DNA from: JBAZOY01 sp041648505
GTDB taxonomy: Bacteria; Desulfobacterota; Syntrophia; Syntrophales; CG2-30-49-12
NCBI GenBank assembly: GCA_041648505.1
Contig: JBAZOY010000018.1
Span: 1 to 39,623 of the forward strand
Reading direction: 5' to 3'
DNA length: 39,623 nucleotides
The notes beneath the pieces were generated by a model, which worked only from the letters and a program-made list of their open reading frames with translations, was not told where the DNA came from and did no database searches. Position 1 is the stretch's first letter, and every line of letters starts with the position of its first letter. Positions 25,039 to 33,600 of the stretch are shown here, one piece after another. The translations under genes were made by a program, and so were the position numbers.

Positions 25039-25536
25039 CACTTCTTCTATCTCATCACGTGACGCTGTAGATTCCTGCTTATAGGGTATTAAAGATTCTT
25101 CTACCTTAAGCGGTGTCATTTTAGGATAAATTTTATCCTTGATCACTATCACCGGAGCCAAGGTACAGCACCCTATGCAGGCAACCCTTTCCATACTGAA
25201 ATTCAAGTCTTCGCTAGTCTCTCCTACCTTGATGTCCAACTCTCTTTCCAGGGTCTCTAAGACAAGGCTACCGCCCGCCAGATGACAGGCGGTCCCAAGA
25301 CAAACCTTAACCGGGTATTTACCTAAGGGGACAAAACGAAACTGATTATAGAAAGTAGCAACTCCCCAAACCCACACCTTCGGTACCCCGAGGAAGTTAG
25401 CTATCTCCACCATTGCTTCTTTGGGAAGATAGCCCAACTCCCCTTGGACTTCTTGTAAAATGGAGATTAACTCTCCTCTTTTGCCTTTGTATCTACTTAT
25501 GATTAAGGCTAATTGTTTTTCTTCCTCCTCGGACAT
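25036..25536 (-). CDS. NuoE/HoxE-like [2Fe-2S] thioredoxin-fold protein
   Basis: The 166-residue protein belongs to the 24-kDa subunit family of complex I and of NAD-linked hydrogenases and formate dehydrogenases (NuoE/HoxE/HndA). An N-terminal helical bundle (about residues 1-60, with ATFYNQF) is followed by a thioredoxin-like fold whose four ligands are visible as Cys79-x4-Cys84 and Cys120-x3-Cys124. The family transfers electrons next to a NuoF/HoxF flavin subunit, but none is encoded here. It is the last gene of the Wood-Ljungdahl operon, 5 nt after acsC, and probably passes electrons between NAD(P)H or ferredoxin and a pathway enzyme (inference). The GGGAG before the ATG is unusually close (about 1 nt), suggesting translational coupling. 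Confidence 0.88.
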   Translation of the reverse strand: MSEEEEKQLALIISRYKGKRGELISILQEVQGELGYLPKEAMVEIANFLGVPKVWVWGVATFYNQFRFVPLGKYPVKVCLGTACHLAGGSLVLETLERELDIKVGETSEDLNFSMERVACIGCCTLAPVIVIKDKIYPKMTPLKVEESLIPYKQESTASRDEIEEV

Positions 25537-25541
25537 CTCCC

Positions 25542-26894
25542 TTAGCTCTTGGCAAACTCAGGAAGGAAGGATAGAATCCCGGTTGCCTCTCTGGGCCCAA
25601 CTACAATTTCCCATCCAGGCAGGGCATCTTCTAATTCCCCTTTAATCCGAGCCACTTTCCCCGGAATGATCAATTTCTTGTGTTTTACCTTATCAGCAAT
25701 GCCGCATTTATTGATAAAGGCCCCTATAGTATCACCACTGAACTTACCCGCTGCCCAGCCGGTAAGGACACCAAGCCCTTCCGTATCCTTTACACACAGG
25801 TAGGCGGGGATCTTCGTAGACTCAACTGCCGAGGCAACAATAAAGTATGTCAATGCCCAATTGGAAGTGATCATAACCGGCGATCCTTCATCCGGTTCAC
25901 CTATCTCATAATATTTCTCCTCTACTGCCAGAGGGAAGCGGGGGTCAGTATAGATATTAAGTCTTTGTACTAGAAGAGGAAGGAGAGAATGTTGTTCGAA
26001 ATCGGAAAGAACAATTATGCCGGCATATTTTATCATCAAGAGGGATGCGGCAAGGATCTCCTTCAGCCCATCTCCGGCCATAAAACACGGGAAGGCAATA
26101 GTAGGATAACCAAGAGGCCTTAAGTTCTGTTTTAAAGCAGACCTCCTGATAAATGTTTGATCCTTCATTGCTTCCATTAAGTTCTTGGAACCGGGGTCTA
26201 AAACAAGATCTTCAATACCGGCATCCTTTAACTTGGTAGTTAGAGAGATTAGCCCTTCTATGCCTTTTCCACGAACTCCTATTGGTGTAGGATTCTCTTT
26301 AATCTTCGGTATTGCCGCATCAAGGTTCTCCTTGGTTATCGGGTAAAGGAGGGGGGGCCTGTCTGCGCATATATCACGGGCAGAAAACAGGGCATCCGTA
26401 TCCTCTGATATCAATACCATTCCTGTGTCTACTGATTCGTAGAGTTTTTTCACCAAAGCAAGATACTTGTTTTTATCTTGTGATTCAAAGTAAGCAACCA
26501 CAAGGTCTGCCTTCAGGTTCAGCCCAACCCAGGGGAAATTGAACTCCTTGATCTTTCTTATCTTTTCGTCGACTTCCGCTTCACTTTCTTTGTCCGAAAT
26601 GAGAAGAGCAATACCCGGCTGGTGTAGAAAGGTCTTCTCATGACGATATATCACTTCCTCATTACCAATCTGGAGCTTATTTCCCCCTTGGCCTATGGTA
26701 ACAAGTCTTATGGGTGGCGCTAACAGATCTACAAGCTTTGCCTTTACCTCTTCTGAGAGATGAGGGCATTTATCCACTGTCGCTCCGCCGGACACCAACT
26801 TCATAGCAAAAGCAAAACAGGTGGGAAAACTACAATCTTTACACAGCCTCCTTCCCGGAAGCATCTTTACAATTTCAGATCCTGAAATTGGCAT
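25542..26894 (-). CDS. acsC: CODH/ACS corrinoid iron-sulfur protein large (gamma) subunit AcsC/CdhE
   Basis: The 450-residue protein carries the methyl-cobamide that shuttles the methyl group from methyl-THF to the acetyl-CoA synthase. The N-terminal [4Fe-4S] motif is Cys18-x2-Cys21-x4-Cys26-x16-Cys43, and a TIM-barrel plus corrinoid-binding domain follow (YLCVKDTEGLGVLTGWAAGKFSG in the C-terminal part). An upstream in-frame ATG would add 15 residues, but GGAGGAGG sits correctly before ATG 26894 and the Cys numbering then matches known CFeSP large subunits. It pairs with AcsD, encoded four genes upstream in the same operon. The gene order has cdhC directly before it. Confidence 0.95.
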   Translation of the reverse strand: MPISGSEIVKMLPGRRLCKDCSFPTCFAFAMKLVSGGATVDKCPHLSEEVKAKLVDLLAPPIRLVTIGQGGNKLQIGNEEVIYRHEKTFLHQPGIALLISDKESEAEVDEKIRKIKEFNFPWVGLNLKADLVVAYFESQDKNKYLALVKKLYESVDTGMVLISEDTDALFSARDICADRPPLLYPITKENLDAAIPKIKENPTPIGVRGKGIEGLISLTTKLKDAGIEDLVLDPGSKNLMEAMKDQTFIRRSALKQNLRPLGYPTIAFPCFMAGDGLKEILAASLLMIKYAGIIVLSDFEQHSLLPLLVQRLNIYTDPRFPLAVEEKYYEIGEPDEGSPVMITSNWALTYFIVASAVESTKIPAYLCVKDTEGLGVLTGWAAGKFSGDTIGAFINKCGIADKVKHKKLIIPGKVARIKGELEDALPGWEIVVGPREATGILSFLPEFAKS

Positions 26895-26961
26895 AACTAT
26901 CCTCCTCCCATTGCTCATAATCTTGTGAATTTCGAGCAATTAATCGCAAAATGTAATGAGA

Positions 26962-28188
26962 TTATCCTGGAAGCTCAACCTCTCCTTTTACCCAGGGATG
27001 TCCTACCTTCTCCAGGAATGCAACAAGCTCATCACTGCTGCTCACATCCTCTTCTGTAGCGATCTTATCGTAAACTCCATCCGCTTCGAGAACGTCTTTA
27101 TACCTTTCTTTTACATCCTTGGGTAACCAGACCAGCCTCTTTCTTCCCCCGTCTGCCTGGAAGAATTTTGGTGATCTCAGGAGTTCGAGGGCAATACCGC
27201 AAAAACCTTCTATCTGCTTGCCGCCACTTGTGCTGCCAGCCATGCTGGAGAACTTGACTCCGTCCGGGGTGAGCCCTGTAAAGTCTCTATGAATGATACC
27301 AAAAGCATCCACCTCAGGGATATAAAAACAGATAGCCTGGAAACAGCCACAGGATGTATGAGGAAATTCAAAAGCGCTATGAAGATAAACTCTATCATAG
27401 TTTCCCAGGGACTTTGATTTTATTATTTCATTACCTCCGGTAAATTCCCCTCTAATGTCATCGAGACATTCCCCTTTAGCAAAGCCGAAGATAGGTCCTT
27501 CAGGATCAAGTTTGTAGGCGGCTTTACAATCAAACCAGTTCATCGCTCCACAGTTTGCCACCCTGGAGGGAGCAACAATGCAGGAATGTGTTGGGGCGAA
27601 GCTCTGACAGAGAACACAGCAATAGAACTCGTCTACATCTTCATCCTTAAGGCCCAGAGCCCTTTTATCTCTCGCTTCATAAACCTTTACGGCCTCGGGA
27701 AGGAGTTCTTCTACTTTCGCTTTATCTGTAATAAAAGTAATGGATATCTTCTCGATAGCGTCAATCTCGGAGGTATAGAGCATTATAAGTATCTCCCCTA
27801 TCTCCTTTAAAGAATTCAACCCTTTCTTGAACGCATCTTTGTTCACTCTGACCCAGATATCATTCCTCTGGGCCATATGCCAAACCCCTTCCATATAGTT
27901 GGCATACATATGTATCCTTCTCTCAATGACCGGTTCCATATCCGCTTCAAGTTCCTCACCGGCGACATCAATCAGGATAGCAAGAGGATAAGGACCGCCC
28001 TCGCCTAAATCCTTTATGTCCGGCCCAATAATCTCTACCTTTTCGTCTTCTATCTCATCGGCATTTTTCAACCTTGCCCACTCAAATTTCTGAGTGATTT
28101 TAGGGCCTCCGAATTCAATATGGAGCTCCTCTTTTCTTATTGCCTCACCTTCATATTGTGGACCGATATCTACATGAAAATCTGACAT
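26962..28188 (-). CDS. cdhC: Acetyl-CoA synthase beta subunit, short archaeal-type CdhC
   Basis: The 408-residue subunit carries the A-cluster, which joins CO, the corrinoid-borne methyl group and CoA into acetyl-CoA. A-cluster ligands are readable: Cys191, Cys194, Cys203 and Cys213 for the cubane, and Cys280-Gly-Cys282 for the distal nickel. These spacings equal those of Moorella AcsB (506, 509, 518, 528, 595, 597, from memory). The protein is about 320 residues shorter than bacterial AcsB because the N-terminal CODH-contact domain is missing, the hallmark of archaeal CdhC. It is preceded by GGAG and lies between cdhB and acsC. Confidence 0.95.
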   Translation of the reverse strand: MSDFHVDIGPQYEGEAIRKEELHIEFGGPKITQKFEWARLKNADEIEDEKVEIIGPDIKDLGEGGPYPLAILIDVAGEELEADMEPVIERRIHMYANYMEGVWHMAQRNDIWVRVNKDAFKKGLNSLKEIGEILIMLYTSEIDAIEKISITFITDKAKVEELLPEAVKVYEARDKRALGLKDEDVDEFYCCVLCQSFAPTHSCIVAPSRVANCGAMNWFDCKAAYKLDPEGPIFGFAKGECLDDIRGEFTGGNEIIKSKSLGNYDRVYLHSAFEFPHTSCGCFQAICFYIPEVDAFGIIHRDFTGLTPDGVKFSSMAGSTSGGKQIEGFCGIALELLRSPKFFQADGGRKRLVWLPKDVKERYKDVLEADGVYDKIATEEDVSSSDELVAFLEKVGHPWVKGEVELPG

Positions 28189-28212
28189 AACTTATCTCTC
28201 CTTTCTCTTTTT

Positions 28213-28752
28213 TTAAAGATTGGATATTAATGTTTCTAAGAACTCCTTCCACTTTTCATCTTTTCTGATATTGGGAAGTGAAAAATTAGCATTGGGGAAG
28301 TAGTACTTACACAGGGTCATAGTCTTTAAATGTGGAGCAAAATGTTTTAATGTAGAAAGCCCCTGCTCCCCCAGATCACTTCTTATGCCGAAAAAGATTA
28401 CCAGATCGTGGTTCCCCTCCTTCTTAACCCCCATCCAATCCGGGTGCTGCAGGGCATTGATTATCTCCATAATATCATACTCGCTGTCCGGTTTTACCCC
28501 TAACTCGGACAACTTTCCGCTCACATGGGCGGTTGCACATATCGGGATATCGGCACGCTTTGCAATCTCAAGGGCATATTCCATAAGGGACTTTCCGTCT
28601 ATGGCCCCTTCAATCAGAAGGGGACCAAGCACAAGGAGTGGCCTTTTTGCCTTCTTAATCAGTTTTACATATTCAGCAGCATCTTCTATTTCCCTGGCCG
28701 ATTTTGTTCCCGTCAAAACATTTACTCGATGAAACGGTAATGTTGCACTCAT
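28213..28752 (-). CDS. cdhB: CODH/ACS epsilon subunit CdhB
   Basis: The 179-residue protein matches the archaeal ACDS epsilon subunit, a small DHS-like NAD/FAD-binding-fold protein that binds the alpha CODH subunit (alpha2-epsilon2). The pattern RPLLVLGPLLIEGA followed by ADIPICATAHVSG is typical. Standard bacterial CODH/ACS complexes (AcsA/AcsB) do not contain it, so its presence marks the complex as archaeal type. A strong AGGAGG lies before ATG 28752. It sits 12 nt after cdhA, with cdhC following. Confidence 0.9.
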   Translation of the reverse strand: MSATLPFHRVNVLTGTKSAREIEDAAEYVKLIKKAKRPLLVLGPLLIEGAIDGKSLMEYALEIAKRADIPICATAHVSGKLSELGVKPDSEYDIMEIINALQHPDWMGVKKEGNHDLVIFFGIRSDLGEQGLSTLKHFAPHLKTMTLCKYYFPNANFSLPNIRKDEKWKEFLETLISNL

Positions 28753-28764
28753 TTTCCCCTCCTT

Positions 28765-31074
28765 TTAGCTCTGGATCACAGAATCCACAGGAACCTTGCT
28801 TTTATAAGTACCTATTAGTGTGGGGAGTCCCACAGATTCCTTTGCCGTCCAGCCGATCTCTTTGAGATATTTTCTTACTTCCTTCTTATAGACTATAGGG
28901 ACATCAGCATCCCTGCGGACAAAGAGATGCAGATCGTCGGGAAGACCGTTTCCCATGTATTTTTTATACAGGGATATATAGTGATTAAGTTTTATCGCCC
29001 GTCCCTGAGGGGTATCATTCTTCCTGATACACAGTTTGGGAATCATGACCATGCATTTTTCCTTAGTCTCGCATACGTTAACCAGATGTTCGGGTGAAGG
29101 TTCTCCTGTGTTAATGGTCTGTTTTGACCTTGCATCCATAACCTGCCAATCATCTGCCTCCTTCTTCGAGAGAAATAGTCTCCTGTATTTGGAAGAGTGG
29201 GGGCCAAGTATTACAGGAATACCCAGTCTATTACATCCTGTAGCAATGGATGCTGCCTTCTGGGAATATGCCCCCCAGGCGACACCAACGGCGCCGAGCC
29301 GGTTCAAGGTATGATCGGCTACTACCTCGTAATTCCCTCGTAATGGTAGTTTGGCAAAGATATTCACTACCTTTATCGCCGCTCCGGTAATGTGAGCGTT
29401 TGCAACGCAGGAGCCTACGTTTACCACTCCGCCGCCATCAAAATCAGGAGGATACTTTTCATAGATATTTTTACCGTCGGCATCATTTTTCATGCCGGCA
29501 GCCATTGCCGCACAGCCTGAGAGAACAACGATATACTTCCTCTTCGCAAACTCCTCCACCATCTCGGCAATGTCCTCTATATCGGGATAATTAGAGCAAC
29601 CGACCAAAGCAACAACACCGGGGATCGTGCCCAGCGTGATAGATGCCCCGACGTTTCTTATCTCTGTATCCATAATGGGCCCGCGGCCCGCTCTTATCTT
29701 CCAGCTCTCCATACTCGCTCCCGTCTGCATTATCTTGAAGATAGGAACTTCAAAGGGGCAATCCTGCTCACATTTCCCACAACCGATACACTGATTGAAC
29801 TGCTTTTTTAACAGATCAAAATTACCCTTGGCAACCTCAGTTATGCCTTCACCAATGGAGATAAGATTAGGACATACACGCTCACACATTCCACAATTAT
29901 TACATTTTTTCGCCAGCTCTTTCGCCTCTTCTTCTGTTACCCACTCTTTCTTTCTCTGGGAAGCGATCTTCATGGCAGTCTTAACCGCCACCTCGGCTGC
30001 CTTACCCGGATCAAGGATGGCGAAATGCTTTTTCTCCTCGGTCATCTGCTTGACTATTTCGTCCGTTGGCATCTCTGTAGCATCCTCAAGCCCGTACATA
30101 GCCTTATCCAGGGTAGCAATAAGAACTGAGCCTGCCTTGGATGCCTCTTCGGGCATATCGGCTCTGATACACTGCTCATCGGTCATGATGACATCGGCAA
30201 TGCCTGTCCTGAGGAAGAAGAGCTGCCGGGAAAGGGGACCAACAACCTTGGCCCTGTCCGAATATCTGGTTGTTTCCAGAGCGGTGCAGCAGATACCGCC
30301 TACCTCTACCTTGTCATAGAGGTCATTTGCCCTCAGGTAGTCGGTAATCTCCGCAGAGGTAGCCGGATTGTGTCCAACTACCAGGATCATCGGCTTTGTC
30401 CGATCTATCGTAGCCCATCCCATATCTACCATGGGTGTTTCCGCCACGGAAGTAGGATAACCAAAACCTACGATCTGTGCAATATCGGCTGCCTCCATCC
30501 CCACATGATCCAACATGCCGACATGCAGTGCCTTGGATTCAAAATCCAGATAACTTCCTTCCTGCCCTGTATGAATGGAATCAAGCAGATGGGTGATCTC
30601 CTTATAGACATACTCGATAGCTATCTTGAGATCGCCTAAATTTTCCGGTTTTAAACCAACAACCGTCCTGATATTCGGCGCTTCAACCTCAATCATTCTG
30701 CCCATATCTATCTTTTTGTCCGCGCCGTGCTTCGCAATCAGGTAGTCCAGAATATGGGCGCCATGGGCAGTATGGCATGAACATCCTATCAGACAAGCCA
30801 GAAGTACCATTCTTGCCTGCTGAGCCTTGATATCAATACCGCACGCACCTCTCCTGCCTTCGGTCAGATCGCACTTTCCATAGGTGCAAAGGCAGCACAG
30901 ATCACAAAATGGGGCATAGAATGGTTCATAAGTCTTGAGTAGTCTCATATCCCAATTTCTGAGAGAGGCGACTTCCGGCATTGGTGTATGACCTACCGGT
31001 TCCCAATTGTTTTCCGCCCTTATCAGCTTTTCGACTTCTTTTAATTTTCTTTCTATCTCTTTCAATTCAGCCAT
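28765..31074 (-). CDS. cdhA: CODH/ACS alpha subunit CdhA, archaeal-type carbon monoxide dehydrogenase
   Basis: The 769-residue nickel-iron CODH interconverts CO2 and CO. The N-terminal Cys-rich block (residues 57-78: CDLCCLCTYGKC and later GACG) supplies the D and B clusters. Two ferredoxin-type [4Fe-4S] sites follow at 391-401 (CNNCGMCERVCPN) and 429-439 (CIGCGKCEQDCP). C-cluster ligands lie in VVGHNPATS, GICCTALE, DEQCIRAD, LVGCSNYPD and NVGSCVANAH. The extra ferredoxin domain and length separate archaeal CdhA from bacterial AcsA/CooS (about 640-680 residues). GAGGTGA within the upstream acsD stop region is its ribosome site, and only 4 nt separate the genes. No CooC/AcsF nickel chaperone is nearby. 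Confidence 0.96.
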   Translation of the reverse strand: MAELKEIERKLKEVEKLIRAENNWEPVGHTPMPEVASLRNWDMRLLKTYEPFYAPFCDLCCLCTYGKCDLTEGRRGACGIDIKAQQARMVLLACLIGCSCHTAHGAHILDYLIAKHGADKKIDMGRMIEVEAPNIRTVVGLKPENLGDLKIAIEYVYKEITHLLDSIHTGQEGSYLDFESKALHVGMLDHVGMEAADIAQIVGFGYPTSVAETPMVDMGWATIDRTKPMILVVGHNPATSAEITDYLRANDLYDKVEVGGICCTALETTRYSDRAKVVGPLSRQLFFLRTGIADVIMTDEQCIRADMPEEASKAGSVLIATLDKAMYGLEDATEMPTDEIVKQMTEEKKHFAILDPGKAAEVAVKTAMKIASQRKKEWVTEEEAKELAKKCNNCGMCERVCPNLISIGEGITEVAKGNFDLLKKQFNQCIGCGKCEQDCPFEVPIFKIMQTGASMESWKIRAGRGPIMDTEIRNVGASITLGTIPGVVALVGCSNYPDIEDIAEMVEEFAKRKYIVVLSGCAAMAAGMKNDADGKNIYEKYPPDFDGGGVVNVGSCVANAHITGAAIKVVNIFAKLPLRGNYEVVADHTLNRLGAVGVAWGAYSQKAASIATGCNRLGIPVILGPHSSKYRRLFLSKKEADDWQVMDARSKQTINTGEPSPEHLVNVCETKEKCMVMIPKLCIRKNDTPQGRAIKLNHYISLYKKYMGNGLPDDLHLFVRRDADVPIVYKKEVRKYLKEIGWTAKESVGLPTLIGTYKSKVPVDSVIQS

Positions 31075-31078
31075 GTTT

Positions 31079-31987
31079 TCACCTCACTGGTCGGATTGTT
31101 TCTTTTACTAATTTCAATGTCTCAGGATGTCTTAAAACAAGGATATTTGCACCGGCTAAGATGAGAGAGAGCGCAGTTATTCCCTCCCAGAGTAAACCCT
31201 GTTCTTTACTCTCTTTAGCTTGCTTTGTTTTCCAGCATTCATCACCAAGATTAGCAATAATAGGCATCTGGGTCATACTGTCCTCGGTAATTACCCCAAT
31301 CTGCTTTACCCTCTCCATCAAAGAAAAGCTATACTCCATGCCATAACCCAGTGGTGAAGATAGAGGATCAATGACAATTCTTTCCGCAGGCATGAACTTG
31401 CATAGTTTAACGTTCAGTTCTTTAAGCAGATTGATATCGAGAGGTGTTTGAGCAATAGCCGTATGCCCGTGGTCTAAGATTGCCTTGCCGATAATCTGGT
31501 AATTTTCTTTTTGTACCGGGCCTATGAGGAGATTACTGCCGTCACAGACTTCAGCAACCTTAGTTAGAACCTCCGAGTCCTTTTTCTCATCTCCGCTGCC
31601 ATAGACAATTAACGGTACGTTCAGCTCACTTACCATTCTTTTAACTAAGGACGCTGCTTCTTCAGCGGAAGTATCCTTCTCCATCGGATCAGTACTGATA
31701 AGGTAGAGGGCGATCGCGTCTACGCCAAATCCTTCACATTTCTTGGCCCATTTTACCGGGTCGGACATTACATCCCGGAAAGGTCCGGCCAGATGTTCCG
31801 GCCAATCCTTGGGCTCCATATCAAGAATTTGTAAAGCAAACTTTATAGGATTAGGATATGAGCCTTCGTCAAAGAAATGCAGAGGGAGTTTGTTATCCCC
31901 TCCAATCTTTACAGCCTTTTTCCCTTTACCGATAGTCACTTCTCGTATCGTGCCTGTATAAGCGTCAACGGGTGTTTTATATTCCAT
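31079..31987 (-). CDS. acsD: CODH/ACS corrinoid iron-sulfur protein small (delta) subunit AcsD/CdhD
   Basis: The 302-residue TIM-barrel partner of AcsC forms the corrinoid iron-sulfur heterodimer. The family opening (PVDAYTGTIREVTIG near the N terminus, GGDNKLPLHFFDEG) and the terminal IILAGANILVLRHPETL are visible. Its length fits bacterial AcsD (about 310), not the longer archaeal CdhD (over 400), so the complex mixes bacterial-length CFeSP with archaeal-type CODH and ACS subunits. GGAGG precedes ATG 31987. It sits immediately downstream of acsE, its methyl-donor enzyme. Confidence 0.94.
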   Translation of the reverse strand: MEYKTPVDAYTGTIREVTIGKGKKAVKIGGDNKLPLHFFDEGSYPNPIKFALQILDMEPKDWPEHLAGPFRDVMSDPVKWAKKCEGFGVDAIALYLISTDPMEKDTSAEEAASLVKRMVSELNVPLIVYGSGDEKKDSEVLTKVAEVCDGSNLLIGPVQKENYQIIGKAILDHGHTAIAQTPLDINLLKELNVKLCKFMPAERIVIDPLSSPLGYGMEYSFSLMERVKQIGVITEDSMTQMPIIANLGDECWKTKQAKESKEQGLLWEGITALSLILAGANILVLRHPETLKLVKETIRPVR

Positions 31988-32012
31988 TCTTTACCTCCTT
32001 CCCCAATAAATA

Positions 32013-32900
32013 TTAACTCTCCAACCAGGCGTCAGAATATAGTGTCTCCCCCATGAGAACCTTGGTCGTCTTTACATATTCAACCTCTTTTTCAGATAGA
32101 GAAGAAAGGGCGATTTTTTCCCCATCCATGGTTCTGTATATAAGGTCGACAATCTCCGGCATTTCCCCCTTCACCAGCTTCATAAACTCTACATCCAAGG
32201 GGTCGGCAATGGCAGAATAAAGCCCGCTCCTGTTCAACATCATAAGGTATGTACGGTTGAGCATGGGTCTTAGTGGAGCAGGCACCCCGTTAGATATATT
32301 GGAAAGCCCTACTGTTGATTTAACCCCAGGCAAAACATCCTGGAGTATCTGAATAAAGTCCAGACAGATTACAGCGAACCTCTGCCCTTCACCAGCAGTG
32401 CTGACAGGGAGAATGATCGGGTCAATCCAGATATCTTCATCGGGGATTCCAAGTTCATTGGCATACGCTGCTGTATCCAGAATGCTCTCTATCTTAGAAT
32501 CAACATCAGGGGGCATACCTTTATCCGTCATTACGGAAACCACCACATCACATTTATATTTCGCGGCTAAAGGCAGCATTTGCTCTTTCGATAGTTGTTT
32601 CCCCGATGCAGAGTTGAGCAAAGGCCTCTTCTTGCAAAACTTAAGACCTGCTTCCATAGCCACAGGATTCATAGTGTCTATGGTTAAAGGTAAATCAGTA
32701 ACTTCCTGTACTGTATCCACCAGCCATTTCATTGTCCCTTCAGTATCTTGTTTCATGGGGCCGACGTTTAAGTCGATATAATCAGCTCCTGCCTCGGTCT
32801 GAGCCTTTGCCAAATCATGAATCGTTTTTGCATTCCTTTCCCTTACCGCTGTAGAAACTTCGTTCGCGATAACATGTATGTTCTCACCTATAATTATCAT
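32013..32900 (-). CDS. acsE: 5-methyltetrahydrofolate:corrinoid iron-sulfur protein methyltransferase AcsE
   Basis: The 295-residue pterin-binding TIM-barrel enzyme moves the methyl group of methyl-THF to the cobalt of AcsC/AcsD. The protein begins MIIIGENIHV, then DYIDLNVGPMKQD and IDTMNPVAMEAGLKFCKKRPLLNSASG, the DHPS-like pterin-site strands. An in-frame ATG 12 nt upstream is rejected because GGAGG lies between the two and serves the one at 32900, and known AcsE proteins start at this point. It is followed by acsD 25 nt later. Using THF as methyl carrier makes the methyl branch bacterial, although the CODH part is archaeal-like. Confidence 0.93.
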   Translation of the reverse strand: MIIIGENIHVIANEVSTAVRERNAKTIHDLAKAQTEAGADYIDLNVGPMKQDTEGTMKWLVDTVQEVTDLPLTIDTMNPVAMEAGLKFCKKRPLLNSASGKQLSKEQMLPLAAKYKCDVVVSVMTDKGMPPDVDSKIESILDTAAYANELGIPDEDIWIDPIILPVSTAGEGQRFAVICLDFIQILQDVLPGVKSTVGLSNISNGVPAPLRPMLNRTYLMMLNRSGLYSAIADPLDVEFMKLVKGEMPEIVDLIYRTMDGEKIALSSLSEKEVEYVKTTKVLMGETLYSDAWLES

Positions 32901-32922
32901 ATCTTCCTCCATAATCTCATCG

Positions 32923-33600
32923 TTATCCGCTCATCATAGATTGTGCTTTTTGAACCTCACCGCCTTTGGATACAAAAGCGCCCACCGGGCAAACATCAAC
33001 ACATTCAAGGCAGTTTTGACACCCCGACAGACTCAAAGGTTCATCTTCAAATGTAGCAACCCGCCGTTGGAAGCCACGATAGGTAAAACCAATAGCTCCT
33101 GTACCGAGTTTTTCCTCACAGACCCACACACATTTACCACAGAGGACGCATTTATTAGGGTTATATGTCAATACGGAGCTGCTTGTGTCTATGGGCAGGT
33201 CCCGCAGAACTTTCTTGAATCTCTTTGTATTAAGCTTCACGCCCAAGTGACGGGCAAGCCTGTGCAACTCACATGCACCCTTTTTAGGGCAGTGACCGCA
33301 GTCCACGGGGTGATTACTTAAGATGAGCTCAAATGCAGTTCTTGCCTGCCTTAAAGCCTTTGGCCCTCTGGTATTGACTACCATCCCTTCTGTTACTTCT
33401 CTGGTACAGGAAGTAACCGGCGTATCTTCCCCTTCTATTTCCACAAAGCAGAGGCGGCAAGCGCCGAACGGTTCACACCTTTCCCTGATAGCGCAAAGAT
33501 TAGGGATATAGATGCCATTATCCAAGGCAGCCCACAGTATCTTCTCACCTTCGACAGTCTCTATATCTTTGCCATCTACGTGGAGATGCATGGTCTTCAC
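32923..33600 (-). CDS. HoxU/NuoG-N-terminal-like iron-sulfur electron-transfer protein
   Basis: The 225-residue protein corresponds to the N-terminal Fe-S part of NuoG, HydA or FdhA and to free-standing HoxU. A plant-type [2Fe-2S] site comes first (Cys36, Cys48, Cys51, Cys65). The NuoG His-Cys3 [4Fe-4S] site follows (His97, Cys101, Cys104, Cys110). Two ferredoxin [4Fe-4S] sites close it (Cys151, 154, 157, 161 and Cys194, 197, 200, 204). It has no catalytic domain, so it must act as a wire between partners. The start is GTG 33600, overlapping the folD stop; ATG 33591 is an alternative. With the NuoE-like protein at the far end of the operon it forms an incomplete diaphorase set lacking HoxF/NuoF. 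A link to methylene-THF reductase or CODH is plausible but unproven. Confidence 0.9.
   Translation of the reverse strand: MKTMHLHVDGKDIETVEGEKILWAALDNGIYIPNLCAIRERCEPFGACRLCFVEIEGEDTPVTSCTREVTEGMVVNTRGPKALRQARTAFELILSNHPVDCGHCPKKGACELHRLARHLGVKLNTKRFKKVLRDLPIDTSSSVLTYNPNKCVLCGKCVWVCEEKLGTGAIGFTYRGFQRRVATFEDEPLSLSGCQNCLECVDVCPVGAFVSKGGEVQKAQSMMSG

Noticed and set aside
26895..26939. Upstream 15-residue extension of AcsC
   Set aside because: GGAGGAGG lies between the two ATGs and the Cys motif numbering matches known proteins from ATG 26894.
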